Shown here: positions 1 through 6,363 of the stretch, one piece after another | How the letters are laid out: every line of letters begins with the position of its first letter | Numbering within the stretch: the stretch's first letter is position 1 | Notes under the pieces: generated by a model | What the model was told of the DNA's origin: nothing | Database searches by the model: none | The model's input: only the letters and a program-made list of their open reading frames with translations | Position numbers and translations under genes: made by a program | Assembly: GCA_026416065.1 (NCBI GenBank) | Contig: JAOAFW010000375.1 | Location: 1 to 7,787 of the forward strand | Length of the DNA stretch: 7,787 nt | Source: Fimbriimonadales bacterium | GTDB taxonomy: Bacteria > Armatimonadota > Fimbriimonadia > Fimbriimonadales > GBS-DC | Direction of reading: 5' to 3'

Positions 1-85
1 CGCCGACGCTACGAACGCGCCACTCGTAGCGTCGGCGTCCCCGCCGACGGATACCCCCTGCGTAGCGTCAGCGTCCCCACCGACG
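1..85. repeat. Palindromic/tandem GC-rich repeat inside trpF
   Basis: Positions 1-14 (cgccgacgctacga) are a perfect inverted copy of 24-37, with a 9-base loop. The right arm can also pair with the next block: 30-37 (cgtcggcg) with 42-49 (cgccgacg) around the loop tccc. The 25-base unit at 25-49 is repeated at 61-85 with only two differences (G34 to A70, G43 to A79), at a period of 36 bases, exactly 12 codons. In unit two both differences break base pairs of the short stem. On the minus strand both units encode VGGDADAT in the trpF frame. The inverted arm at position 1 suggests that the element continues beyond the window. It resembles in kind the palindromic elements that insert in frame into Rickettsia genes. 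Membership of any named family is not claimed. Confidence 0.85.
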
Positions 86-246
86 ATAGACCGTGCTTCG
101 CACAGCCACTCCTGCCAGTTGGGGCTATGCCGAGGTAAATAGCGTGGGCTATTGCGTACGAAAATGAACCCCAGCGCGTCTGCCCCCGCCTGAGCCGCCT
201 CCTGCGCGTCGTGCAGGTTCGTGATCCCGCAAATCTTGACCCACAT
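1..246 (-). CDS. trpF: Phosphoribosylanthranilate isomerase TrpF, N-terminal part (runs off left edge)
   Basis: TrpF converts N-(5-phosphoribosyl)anthranilate to CdRP in cytoplasmic tryptophan synthesis. The 82 visible codons begin with the family signature: VKICGITN at residues 3-10, then AGADALGFIFV (20-30) and SPRY (33-36). Cys6 in KICG is at the position of the known catalytic cysteine. The catalytic aspartate lies beyond the window. The ATG at 246-244 comes 3 bases after the TGA of the upstream plsY fusion gene. There is no strong Shine-Dalgarno sequence, so translational coupling is likely. After about residue 54 the frame enters a GC-rich palindromic repeat encoding VGGDADAT twice, where other TrpF proteins have the alpha1-beta2 loop before the GVFV strand. 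The frame stays open to the edge, so the gene may be intact with an inserted peptide. A broken gene cannot be excluded without the rest of it. Confidence 0.85.
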   Translation of the reverse strand, partial: MWVKICGITNLHDAQEAAQAGADALGFIFVRNSPRYLPRHSPNWQEWLCEARSIVGGDADATQGVSVGGDADATSGAFVASA

Positions 247-249
247 CGC

Positions 250-1365
250 TCAACCCAAACGGTTCAGACGCACGCGATAGACCATCGGTTGACCGTCGCG
301 GGGCGCGCCGCTGCGTGTGAAGGCATAATGAATCTGATCCTGCGGACTGCAGTTCGGCGCGGGCGGCGCAAGTACGCTACATCTGCCCTGCCACTCCACC
401 AGCAAACCGTCCTGGCGCGGGTCTACCTGCTCCAGGTTCGTGAGGGGTTCGTAAGACTCCACCAGATAAACTATGTATTTGAGCGTGGGCAACTCGCTGG
501 CGTCGATGGGTGGGTGATAGGGATCCAGCAGCGCGGCACGAGTGGCGTGATAGATAATCTCGTGGGCACGGGTCGGCTGCTGTGCTTGGAGACTGCCCAT
601 CAGCCCGCGCAGCTGCTCGCCTTGATAGAGTGCAACGAACACGCTACCCGGCTCGCGGAGCAGGCCGGGCAGATGCTTCAAATCCGGCTCGATACGCGAA
701 CCTTCCAGCACCATTCGCTCGACGGCAGTTTGTGCCAGTTTCAGGCACTCCTGCTCAAGGTTTGGGCGGGTATTGCGGAACTGAAGTTTTGGCTCCACGC
801 CGTGCAGGATGCGCCAGAGGTTAGCGCGGTGCTTCCAGATAACAACCGCCGCCGCCGCCGCGAGGATGCCCACCGCTGGCAGCGAGTGCCCCCAGAAATA
901 CGCTGCAATCGGCACAGTCGCCGCCGCCAACACCGAGCCGAGCGACACCCAGCGTGTGAGCAAAAACGCGATCAACCATATGGGGAAAGCCACTGCCACC
1001 GTTAACGGCGATGCCGCCAGCAACGCGCCTAACCCCGTCGCGATACCTTTGCCCCCCTTGAACCCGACCAGCGGCGAGAAAGTATGCCCCAAAATCGCCG
1101 CCACACCGACCAGGATCGCCGACACATCGTCCGCCCCCGCGCGAATGGCTATCCAGGTAGGCAAGAACCCCTTCAGCGCATCGAGTAGCAGCACGGTCAG
1201 CCCAACCTTCGCGCCCAACGCGCGAAATACGTTCGTCGCGCCAATATTGCCGCTGCCGACCTTACGAATGTCTACCCCGCGCAGTCGCGCCGCCCAGTAA
1301 CCAAACGGCAACGCGCCCACCCAAAACGCGGCAATCACAGCGACCAGGAGAACCTCAAACGCCAT
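250..1365 (-). CDS. plsY: PlsY acyltransferase fused to a C-terminal AMMECR1 domain
   Basis: PlsY transfers an acyl group from acyl-phosphate to glycerol-3-phosphate at the inner membrane, making lysophosphatidate, the first step of phospholipid synthesis. Numbering from the ATG at 1365 (371 residues), about 1-200 are a full-length PlsY with several hydrophobic helices and all three family motifs: SGNIGATNVFR, GFKGGKGIATG and KHRANLWRILHG. About residues 203-371 are a complete AMMECR1-type domain: FVALYQGEQLRGLMGSL, then AALLDPYHPPIDASEL, DPRQDGLLVEWQGR, and a closing VYRVRLNR. The usual LRGCIG motif reads LRGLMG, so the conserved cysteine is lost. AMMECR1 domains have no settled biochemical role. 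The start at 1365 is preferred over an in-frame ATG at 1422, because PlsY similarity begins at MAFEVLL and a TATAAT box lies between the two. trpF follows after 3 bases. Confidence 0.92.
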   Translation of the reverse strand: MAFEVLLVAVIAAFWVGALPFGYWAARLRGVDIRKVGSGNIGATNVFRALGAKVGLTVLLLDALKGFLPTWIAIRAGADDVSAILVGVAAILGHTFSPLVGFKGGKGIATGLGALLAASPLTVAVAFPIWLIAFLLTRWVSLGSVLAAATVPIAAYFWGHSLPAVGILAAAAAVVIWKHRANLWRILHGVEPKLQFRNTRPNLEQECLKLAQTAVERMVLEGSRIEPDLKHLPGLLREPGSVFVALYQGEQLRGLMGSLQAQQPTRAHEIIYHATRAALLDPYHPPIDASELPTLKYIVYLVESYEPLTNLEQVDPRQDGLLVEWQGRCSVLAPPAPNCSPQDQIHYAFTRSGAPRDGQPMVYRVRLNRLG

Positions 1366-1375
1366 TGCGTGGGGA

Positions 1376-1381
1376 ATTATA
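1376..1381 (-). promoter_or_regulatory. -10 box (TATAAT) for the plsY-trpF unit, probably leaderless
   Basis: The minus strand reads a perfect TATAAT hexamer followed by 10 bases and the ATG at 1365. Transcription starting 6-8 bases after the box would give a leader of only a few bases, consistent with the absence of any Shine-Dalgarno sequence in front of this ATG. I see no good -35 hexamer at 16-18 bases, nor a TG extension (the preceding bases are CGG). The assignment rests on the box and its distance from the start. Confidence 0.5.
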
Positions 1382-1460
1382 CCGACTCGCTCCCTATCGA
1401 GCGTTATCTGGAGAACGCGCATAAGATAGGGAAGAACCCGGCTACTTCAGTGACTATCTC

Positions 1461-1482
1461 GATGTCCTTGTGATCTCCTTGT
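1461..1482. repeat. 11-bp tandem direct repeat in the divergent intergenic region
   Basis: GATGTCCTTGT (1461-1471) is followed directly by GATCTCCTTGT (1472-1482), with one mismatch. The copies are one helical turn apart, between the divergent plsY and sigma-factor genes, so the pair could be an operator with two half-sites on one face of the DNA. No regulator is identified. The rest of the intergenic region (1366-1615) shows no RNA gene and no convincing -35/-10 pair for the rightward gene. Confidence 0.35.
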
Positions 1483-1615
1483 AAGCTTGCCTTTCTACTT
1501 CGTCGGCAGAACAGACCCGATTACAATAATCTATCAGAGTGAAACATAGCAGGAATTTCTTTGTCAAACGTCAATTTATATTACGAAGCACGAGAGAAGC
1601 ACGGGGGCACCGACA

Positions 1616-2191
1616 GTGCGTACCGAAACCGAATGGCGAACCTGGATGTTCTCCGTGGCACGCAGATTAGTATGCTGCGACGCGGACGCAGAGGATATCG
1701 TACAAGATGTGCTGCTGCGTTTCTGGCTCATGTTCGACTATTTGCCTTGGGAGCATCCGGCAACCCGACGGGATCAAGTTATTTGCCGACGCTGGATTCG
1801 ATTCCGTGCGGCGGAACTTAGACGAAAAGCGCATTGCCGATGGGAAATTCCCTTTTGTGAATTGCCGCTTTCCACGCCGTGCCGAGCAGAAGAACGAGAA
1901 TCTTACCTTCTTCAGGAAATTGAGACATCCCTCTCGCTTCAACAGTTGAAAGCTCTTCTCTCTCCCCAGCAACACCTTATCCTGAGTCATTACTTGTCAG
2001 GAGATACTCACGAGGAAATCGCCCGACGATTGAATGTCTGTGTAGGCACCGTAAAGCATCAATTCTTCCGAATTCGCCACAAAGCGCAGGCAATGATGTC
2101 AACCTTTTCAGAAAATAAAAACGAATTAACAAGTAGAGGTGGTGAAACCAATGCTAAAGATTCACCCGAGAAGATTGACGGAGGAGACTAA
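1616..2191 (+). CDS. ECF-type RNA polymerase sigma factor
   Basis: This is a 191-residue sigma-70 family protein of the short extracytoplasmic-function type, which directs RNA polymerase to a restricted promoter set. Region 2 is visible at about residues 7-65, with the core-binding signature DADAEDIVQDVLLRFW at 22-37 and a basic, aromatic stretch near 54-72 where the -10 element is read. Region 4 lies at about 115-160: LSPQQHLILSHYLSG, then the helix-turn-helix THEEIARRLNVCVGTVKHQF. The last 28 residues are polar and look non-conserved. The start is GTG at 1616, behind GGGGG at 1603-1607. The frame is open upstream to 1550 without ATG, GTG or TTG. The 3' end overlaps the start of the next gene by about 41 bases. 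No anti-sigma factor is recognisable on either side. It probably heads the three-gene unit ending at 6353 and may control it. Confidence 0.85.
   Translation: MRTETEWRTWMFSVARRLVCCDADAEDIVQDVLLRFWLMFDYLPWEHPATRRDQVICRRWIRFRAAELRRKAHCRWEIPFCELPLSTPCRAEERESYLLQEIETSLSLQQLKALLSPQQHLILSHYLSGDTHEEIARRLNVCVGTVKHQFFRIRHKAQAMMSTFSENKNELTSRGGETNAKDSPEKIDGGD
2136..2144 (+). promoter_or_regulatory. Ribosome binding site inside the sigma gene that decides the 2151 start
   Basis: The purine-rich stretch gaggtggtg lies six bases before the ATG at 2151 and within the 3' coding part of the sigma gene. It favours 2151 over the later in-frame ATG at 2220, which has only pyrimidine-rich sequence in front of it. 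GTG codons at 2139 and 2142 are less likely starts because they fall inside this site. Confidence 0.5.
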
Positions 2192-5054
2192 TCTGACGCT
2201 CCCCCTCCATTCTTGCTTGATGGTACGTGATTTGACTGTCTGGGTGGTTTCAACTTTGTGGCTCTGTGTGCCTGCGCTACTGCTTGCCCAGGTGGAAAAA
2301 TCTAACCTGGTGACACACGAGATATTGCACGCTGCGACAGAGAACGGGACTTTCACATCGGTCGCAACAGAGGGCTATCGTCTGACGGGGGGGCTGCACA
2401 TGCCCAGTGTTCCTGCGGATGGCGAAAGCCTGATCTGGGGCGTTATCGAACTCAAAGACGCGGATGGGAAACCTGTTCCAAACGCCGTTGTGGAAATCAA
2501 CACCACAGCAGGCGTGATACACTGGGTCGAGGAACATCCCACAACCGACGCGGAGGGCGTTTTCATCTTTGCACTGCAATCAACGCGGCAACCCACCTCG
2601 TTCCGCGTGCGATTCAACTTCCCGCAGTTTGGGGTGGGCGGAACGCTTTCAGGATCGTTTTGCCGAGTGGGCGAACCAGGGTGTTTCCTGCCTCGCACGT
2701 GCGCCAGCATCAACGCCACCTCGGAATACTATCCCATCGAAAATGACCCGGATTCTCTGACCTGCGCCACGACCCTTGCCGACCAGTTCCGGTTCTACGC
2801 TGTCGATACGCCTGAACCACCTGTTCTTTATTTTGACTATGTTACCTTCAAAAACAACCGTCCCGCAGGCGCATTTCCTGAACGCAGGCTGTATCTGAGC
2901 TACACAGAGTGTCAGAATGTCTTCGGCAACGACCTGTTCTGCTTGTGTCTACAAGGGTACAAAGAGGGCGTTCTTGATTACACTTATGGTTGGGGTGATA
3001 CCTTTAGTGGAGAAGATCGGGGACTGCCCAATGGGGAAAACATCGCGGAAGTGACTTATCTACAATATCAGGCAGGGGTACCGGGCAGGGTCTGCAAGAA
3101 AGAGTTTCGCTTCCAAGCGAGCAGTCCGCTTGTGCGCCTGCGCAATGAATGGGTGATTGTTACGGACGAAAATCCGTCTCCGTCGGTGGAAGTTGAGATT
3201 GTTTCCCCTCACTGGCAGGGGGACATGACGCTCGTCATTGAGTATGGACCCGAGCGCAGGTTGCACCACGTTCGCACGCCGGGACACTACACAATTCCGC
3301 TGGAACGGACACTCCTGGGCGGCGCAGAGTTAAACACACCCTATCAGGTTCGTGCGACCCTCAAAGCAAACACTGGTTACGCATCCAATTTTACTGCTTC
3401 CGATACAACAGAGAGCTTCGTGCGAATGGACTCTCTCAATCTCTGGGCGCTCGGCTACAATCCTCAGAGCCGCACGTTTGATTTTGCAATCAGCTATCGT
3501 CTCACTTGTACACACCCACATTTTACGCGGACGCCTCTGGTCGCGCAAGGACATATCGCCGTATATTATGGGAACGATCTAAACCACCAAATTCACGCTG
3601 AGAACCTTTCCAACTCTCACTTCACAGCGGGACAGCATACGGCAGTTGTACGCATTCCCGAAAATCAGATGACCCGATTCGGAACCTACCGTTTTGTGCC
3701 GCATTTTACGGACAACTTTGCCCGCTATTATCGGGACGAACGGCCACGGCAAGTACGAGTTGACTCGGGCATTTCGTTCACAACCCCCACAATTACTGAA
3801 GTGAAGACGGCTTATTCGGTGCGAGGAATTCCAACACTCACCAGTCAGACACGGGAGCAACTGATGTATCCCTACGCGGGCGATAAGGTTGATGTAATCG
3901 CCTTGATTAGCGCGTCGTGCCCCAATGAAACCCTGCAGCGATATGCATACGGTCCCGTCCCGCGCACCAGCGTTTACATCGATGAGGCAACTTGGAATGG
4001 GAGCCAGCAATCGGAGTGGCTCGGTGAGGTGTACCCTGATACCGATTTCTTTCAGCGCCCGACTCTCACGCTCGCACGAATCGAGCGGAATGACCAGGCA
4101 TCAGCCAGTGAGGCAGGACATCGCCTCTGGCCAGGTCCCAAACTGGAGTTCCGCTGGGTAGAGATTACGCATCAGACAGGCACAACCAGTAATCGAAGAT
4201 ACTGGTATACTTTGCAGGAAGTCCCGTCGATCTCGCCCATCTATTCCCTTCAAGCAGAGCGTGGCACGAGGCGTTATGCGGTCGCGGTGACCAACCCTCA
4301 CTGGGACTACTACCTTGTAGGCGGTATCGACAGGATATCCAAGGACCAGTGGAGTCAGTATGTAAGCGGAAATAGGAGAATCAACAACTCGACCGCCCGC
4401 GCTGCGATGCGCATTTCCGTACGAGAGCGCATCGCAGGAAGCGATACTAACTACAGGCTCCGTATACTGGAATGGGCAACGGCGTTTCTGAAGGTACGAT
4501 ACGACTTGGGCGGCTGCTGGTTCGGTGGTCGCGTGCATCCGACCGATAAAGATGCCGATACTGGATATCAAGGGTTCGGTAACGACTGTTCCAAACTGGT
4601 TACAGCAGCAGCTCGGATGGAGGGGATTACTTGGCCTCGAGATTGGTGGAACATAAACACGGGTTTCCTCCTCAACTCGCGGTATACAGACAACTTCTCT
4701 TCCCCGCGTGAAGGGCGAATCCAGGTCGATCGAGGTGATATATTAGTACGTCCTGAGAAGAAAAAGAGGGTGCGAGACCCCCGCACTGGACGGATAGAAG
4801 AGAAGGTAGAGCAGTACGGGCACGTGATGTTTGTTTACAGTGTTAATAAGACTTCAATCAGAGACACGGATGGACAAATCTTGGACTGCAGGATAGATGA
4901 AATACAGTTGCTTGAGTCTACAGGCAGTCCAGAGAACAGGGTTCGGATCCATGCACGAAACGTCGGAGAGGGGGCAACACAGTGCGCTTTGAGAGAACTA
5001 CAGAACGACCAGAAAAGATACCAGGTTCGGCGCATTCCTGATCGAAGGAGGTAA
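2151..5054 (+). CDS. Large secreted protein, Big_1-like domain plus C-terminal NlpC/P60-like hydrolase
   Basis: This 967-residue exported protein has a hydrophobic segment at about 28-46 ending LLLA|QVEK, which looks like a signal peptide with a long N-region (or a short one if translation starts at 2220). Residues about 88-165 resemble a Big_1 (invasin-type) Ig fold: ELKDADGKPVPNAVVEI followed by TTDAEGVF. A cysteine-rich stretch follows (FCRV, GCFLPRTC, FCLCLQ), then a long beta-rich middle I do not recognise. Residues about 770-930 match the NlpC/P60 pattern: YDLGG at 784, NDCSKLV with Cys813 as nucleophile, WPR, GDILVRP at 862, YGHVMFVY with His891, and a polar third position, perhaps Glu922 in LLEST. 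Such domains usually cut peptidoglycan stem peptides, and here the substrate is unknown. A charged insert (about 869-888) separates GDILVRP from the histidine. The gene overlaps the sigma gene and is coupled to the next one. Confidence 0.82.
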   Translation: MLKIHPRRLTEETNLTLPLHSCLMVRDLTVWVVSTLWLCVPALLLAQVEKSNLVTHEILHAATENGTFTSVATEGYRLTGGLHMPSVPADGESLIWGVIELKDADGKPVPNAVVEINTTAGVIHWVEEHPTTDAEGVFIFALQSTRQPTSFRVRFNFPQFGVGGTLSGSFCRVGEPGCFLPRTCASINATSEYYPIENDPDSLTCATTLADQFRFYAVDTPEPPVLYFDYVTFKNNRPAGAFPERRLYLSYTECQNVFGNDLFCLCLQGYKEGVLDYTYGWGDTFSGEDRGLPNGENIAEVTYLQYQAGVPGRVCKKEFRFQASSPLVRLRNEWVIVTDENPSPSVEVEIVSPHWQGDMTLVIEYGPERRLHHVRTPGHYTIPLERTLLGGAELNTPYQVRATLKANTGYASNFTASDTTESFVRMDSLNLWALGYNPQSRTFDFAISYRLTCTHPHFTRTPLVAQGHIAVYYGNDLNHQIHAENLSNSHFTAGQHTAVVRIPENQMTRFGTYRFVPHFTDNFARYYRDERPRQVRVDSGISFTTPTITEVKTAYSVRGIPTLTSQTREQLMYPYAGDKVDVIALISASCPNETLQRYAYGPVPRTSVYIDEATWNGSQQSEWLGEVYPDTDFFQRPTLTLARIERNDQASASEAGHRLWPGPKLEFRWVEITHQTGTTSNRRYWYTLQEVPSISPIYSLQAERGTRRYAVAVTNPHWDYYLVGGIDRISKDQWSQYVSGNRRINNSTARAAMRISVRERIAGSDTNYRLRILEWATAFLKVRYDLGGCWFGGRVHPTDKDADTGYQGFGNDCSKLVTAAARMEGITWPRDWWNINTGFLLNSRYTDNFSSPREGRIQVDRGDILVRPEKKKRVRDPRTGRIEEKVEQYGHVMFVYSVNKTSIRDTDGQILDCRIDEIQLLESTGSPENRVRIHARNVGEGATQCALRELQNDQKRYQVRRIPDRRR
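5045..5052 (+). promoter_or_regulatory. Strong Shine-Dalgarno straddling the upstream stop codon
   Basis: AAGGAGGT ends 5 bases before the ATG at 5058. Its last base is the first base of the TAA that closes the NlpC/P60-like gene. This strongly supports the 5058 start and co-translation of the two genes from one message. Confidence 0.85.
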
Positions 5055-5057
5055 GCC

Positions 5058-6353
5058 ATGCGACAGAATATACGAACACTTCGGAATTGGCGACTGCTTT
5101 CAGTGCTGAGCATTACGACGCTCGCAGTTTTGCTGTTGGGCTGGCTCTCGTCTGCGCAAGTGCGAGACCAAGAACTGTTCAAGGTGCGCTATGGCGACCA
5201 GCCGCAGTTGTTGCAGATGGTGCTGCTCCGCGCGCGCGATAACGGCGAAGAAGGCGAAGAAAACCCACCATATGGTGGCGTCAGTAACTTTTGCGTCAGC
5301 TGGGACGGAAGGCTGTTCTACTTCGCTGACTTGATGCGCGGGGATCTCAAATTAGACGACGAGGAAGACTCATCCGTCAGCAAAACCGAGAAGAGGCAAG
5401 TACCGTGGGTACAGGTTTACGACCGCAGCGGTCGATGGGTGCGCACTGTAGAGATTCCGAAAGGCTATCCGTCGTATTTTCGGGTGGATTCGCAGGGACG
5501 TCTATATGTCTGCGCGGACGACGGGGTAGAGGTCTACGAACCCGATGGGCGACACAACAAGACCCTCTCGGAGCGACTGCAAAGCGCAGTGCGCGCTGCC
5601 CGTGCGCAGTACAATCTGGAAAATTCAGTTGCTTTCCTTGAGGTCGACGCTCAAGGGCATGTCTACTTCTGGGTGTCCCTGAAACGCGAGATGGTACCAG
5701 AAGGAGAGTCGAACATGGAACAGCTGCTCGCGCTCACACCCACGGGTGGAACGAGACTAATCCCGATTGAGTCATTTAGTCCGAACGGAATTGATCGGTA
5801 CCGAGGCGAAATTATCACTGCTAACTACCAGCGTCCCTTCACGGAAGGGTTCATCCGTAAGCATGAGACAATACTGTACGACCAAGAAGAACAGGAAGTA
5901 ATCGACAGCGCAACATGTAGCCTCCACACTTCGCTACCGTATAAAGTGGTTGATTCGAGCGGTGAAGTTGCTCGAACCTTTTCGTGGCAGGTCGATATAT
6001 CTCATCATGCATCCAACCTCTTTGATGCGTATACGATGGCGTTTTGTGGATGTTTGCCGCACTCTGTGATGACCGACGCTCAGGGGCATCTCTATCGCCT
6101 GTACTTGCGTCCTCGTGTAGAGCGAGAAACGCTCTCGACCAATTCTGGTTTGGAGTGGCTCCGTGTAGATAGGGGCTTTGCCATAGTGGAGTTCGACTCG
6201 CAGGGACGTTTTTTGCGCGTCCGAGCGCGCGATCTTGCGCTGGAGACTGATTTCTCCACAGCTCGATTGTGGGATGTAGACCGTGAGGGGAATGTCTACT
6301 GGGTGGAGTTTCAGCCAGACCACCTGCGCGTGATGATGGCGCCGCGGCAGTGA
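5058..6353 (+). CDS. Secreted beta-propeller protein of unknown function
   Basis: This is a 431-residue protein with a clear signal peptide: basic N-region (RQNIRTLRNWR), hydrophobic core about 13-30, and a likely cut after SSA at 33. The mature part has at least six copies of a D-x-x-G-x-hydrophobic-aromatic motif typical of NHL/SBBP-style propeller blades: WDGRLFYF (D83), VDSQGRLYV (D144), VDAQGHVYFW (D197), TDAQGHLYRL (D340), FDSQGRFLRV (D380) and VDREGNVYWV (D408). The wider gap between 197 and 340 probably hides a diverged blade. There is no catalytic signature, so a binding or scaffold role outside the membrane is the best guess. The gene starts 3 bases after the NlpC/P60-like gene ends, so the two proteins are probably made together and may interact. 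A streptogramin-lyase-like fold is possible, but its active-site residues are not recognised. Confidence 0.75.
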   Translation: MRQNIRTLRNWRLLSVLSITTLAVLLLGWLSSAQVRDQELFKVRYGDQPQLLQMVLLRARDNGEEGEENPPYGGVSNFCVSWDGRLFYFADLMRGDLKLDDEEDSSVSKTEKRQVPWVQVYDRSGRWVRTVEIPKGYPSYFRVDSQGRLYVCADDGVEVYEPDGRHNKTLSERLQSAVRAARAQYNLENSVAFLEVDAQGHVYFWVSLKREMVPEGESNMEQLLALTPTGGTRLIPIESFSPNGIDRYRGEIITANYQRPFTEGFIRKHETILYDQEEQEVIDSATCSLHTSLPYKVVDSSGEVARTFSWQVDISHHASNLFDAYTMAFCGCLPHSVMTDAQGHLYRLYLRPRVERETLSTNSGLEWLRVDRGFAIVEFDSQGRFLRVRARDLALETDFSTARLWDVDREGNVYWVEFQPDHLRVMMAPRQ

Positions 6354-6363
6354 CTCTGTGGAT

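Noticed and set aside
1..90. Two repeats at a 36-base period with an 11-base gap could be mistaken for a CRISPR array.
   Set aside because: Only two units are visible, the gap is far shorter than a spacer, no cas gene is present, and the units are in frame inside trpF.
211..1300. Long open frames on the plus strand opposite the PlsY-AMMECR1 gene.
   Set aside because: Their products have low-complexity compositions without family motifs, while the minus strand encodes clear PlsY and AMMECR1 domains. They are GC-driven shadows.
1366..1422. Longer PlsY start at the ATG at 1422.
   Set aside because: The added 19 residues are not PlsY-like, no ribosome binding site precedes that ATG, and the TATAAT box would lie within the coding region.
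1522..1527. TACAAT as a -10 box for the sigma gene.
   Set aside because: The hexamer at the matching -35 distance is only ttcgtc, which is weak, and the 88-base distance to the GTG gives no further support. It is kept out of the feature list.
1552..1582. Possible ECF-type promoter upstream of the sigma gene (GGAAT, TGTCAAAC, CGTC) or a TATATT -10 box.
   Set aside because: The spacing between the candidate -35-like and CGTC elements is too short (12 bases or less), and no -35 partner fits TATATT. The pieces probably match by chance.
3060..4571. Several 70-156-codon minus-strand frames inside the NlpC/P60-like gene.
   Set aside because: No ribosome binding sites or family motifs are seen, and the plus-strand frame is continuous for 967 codons.
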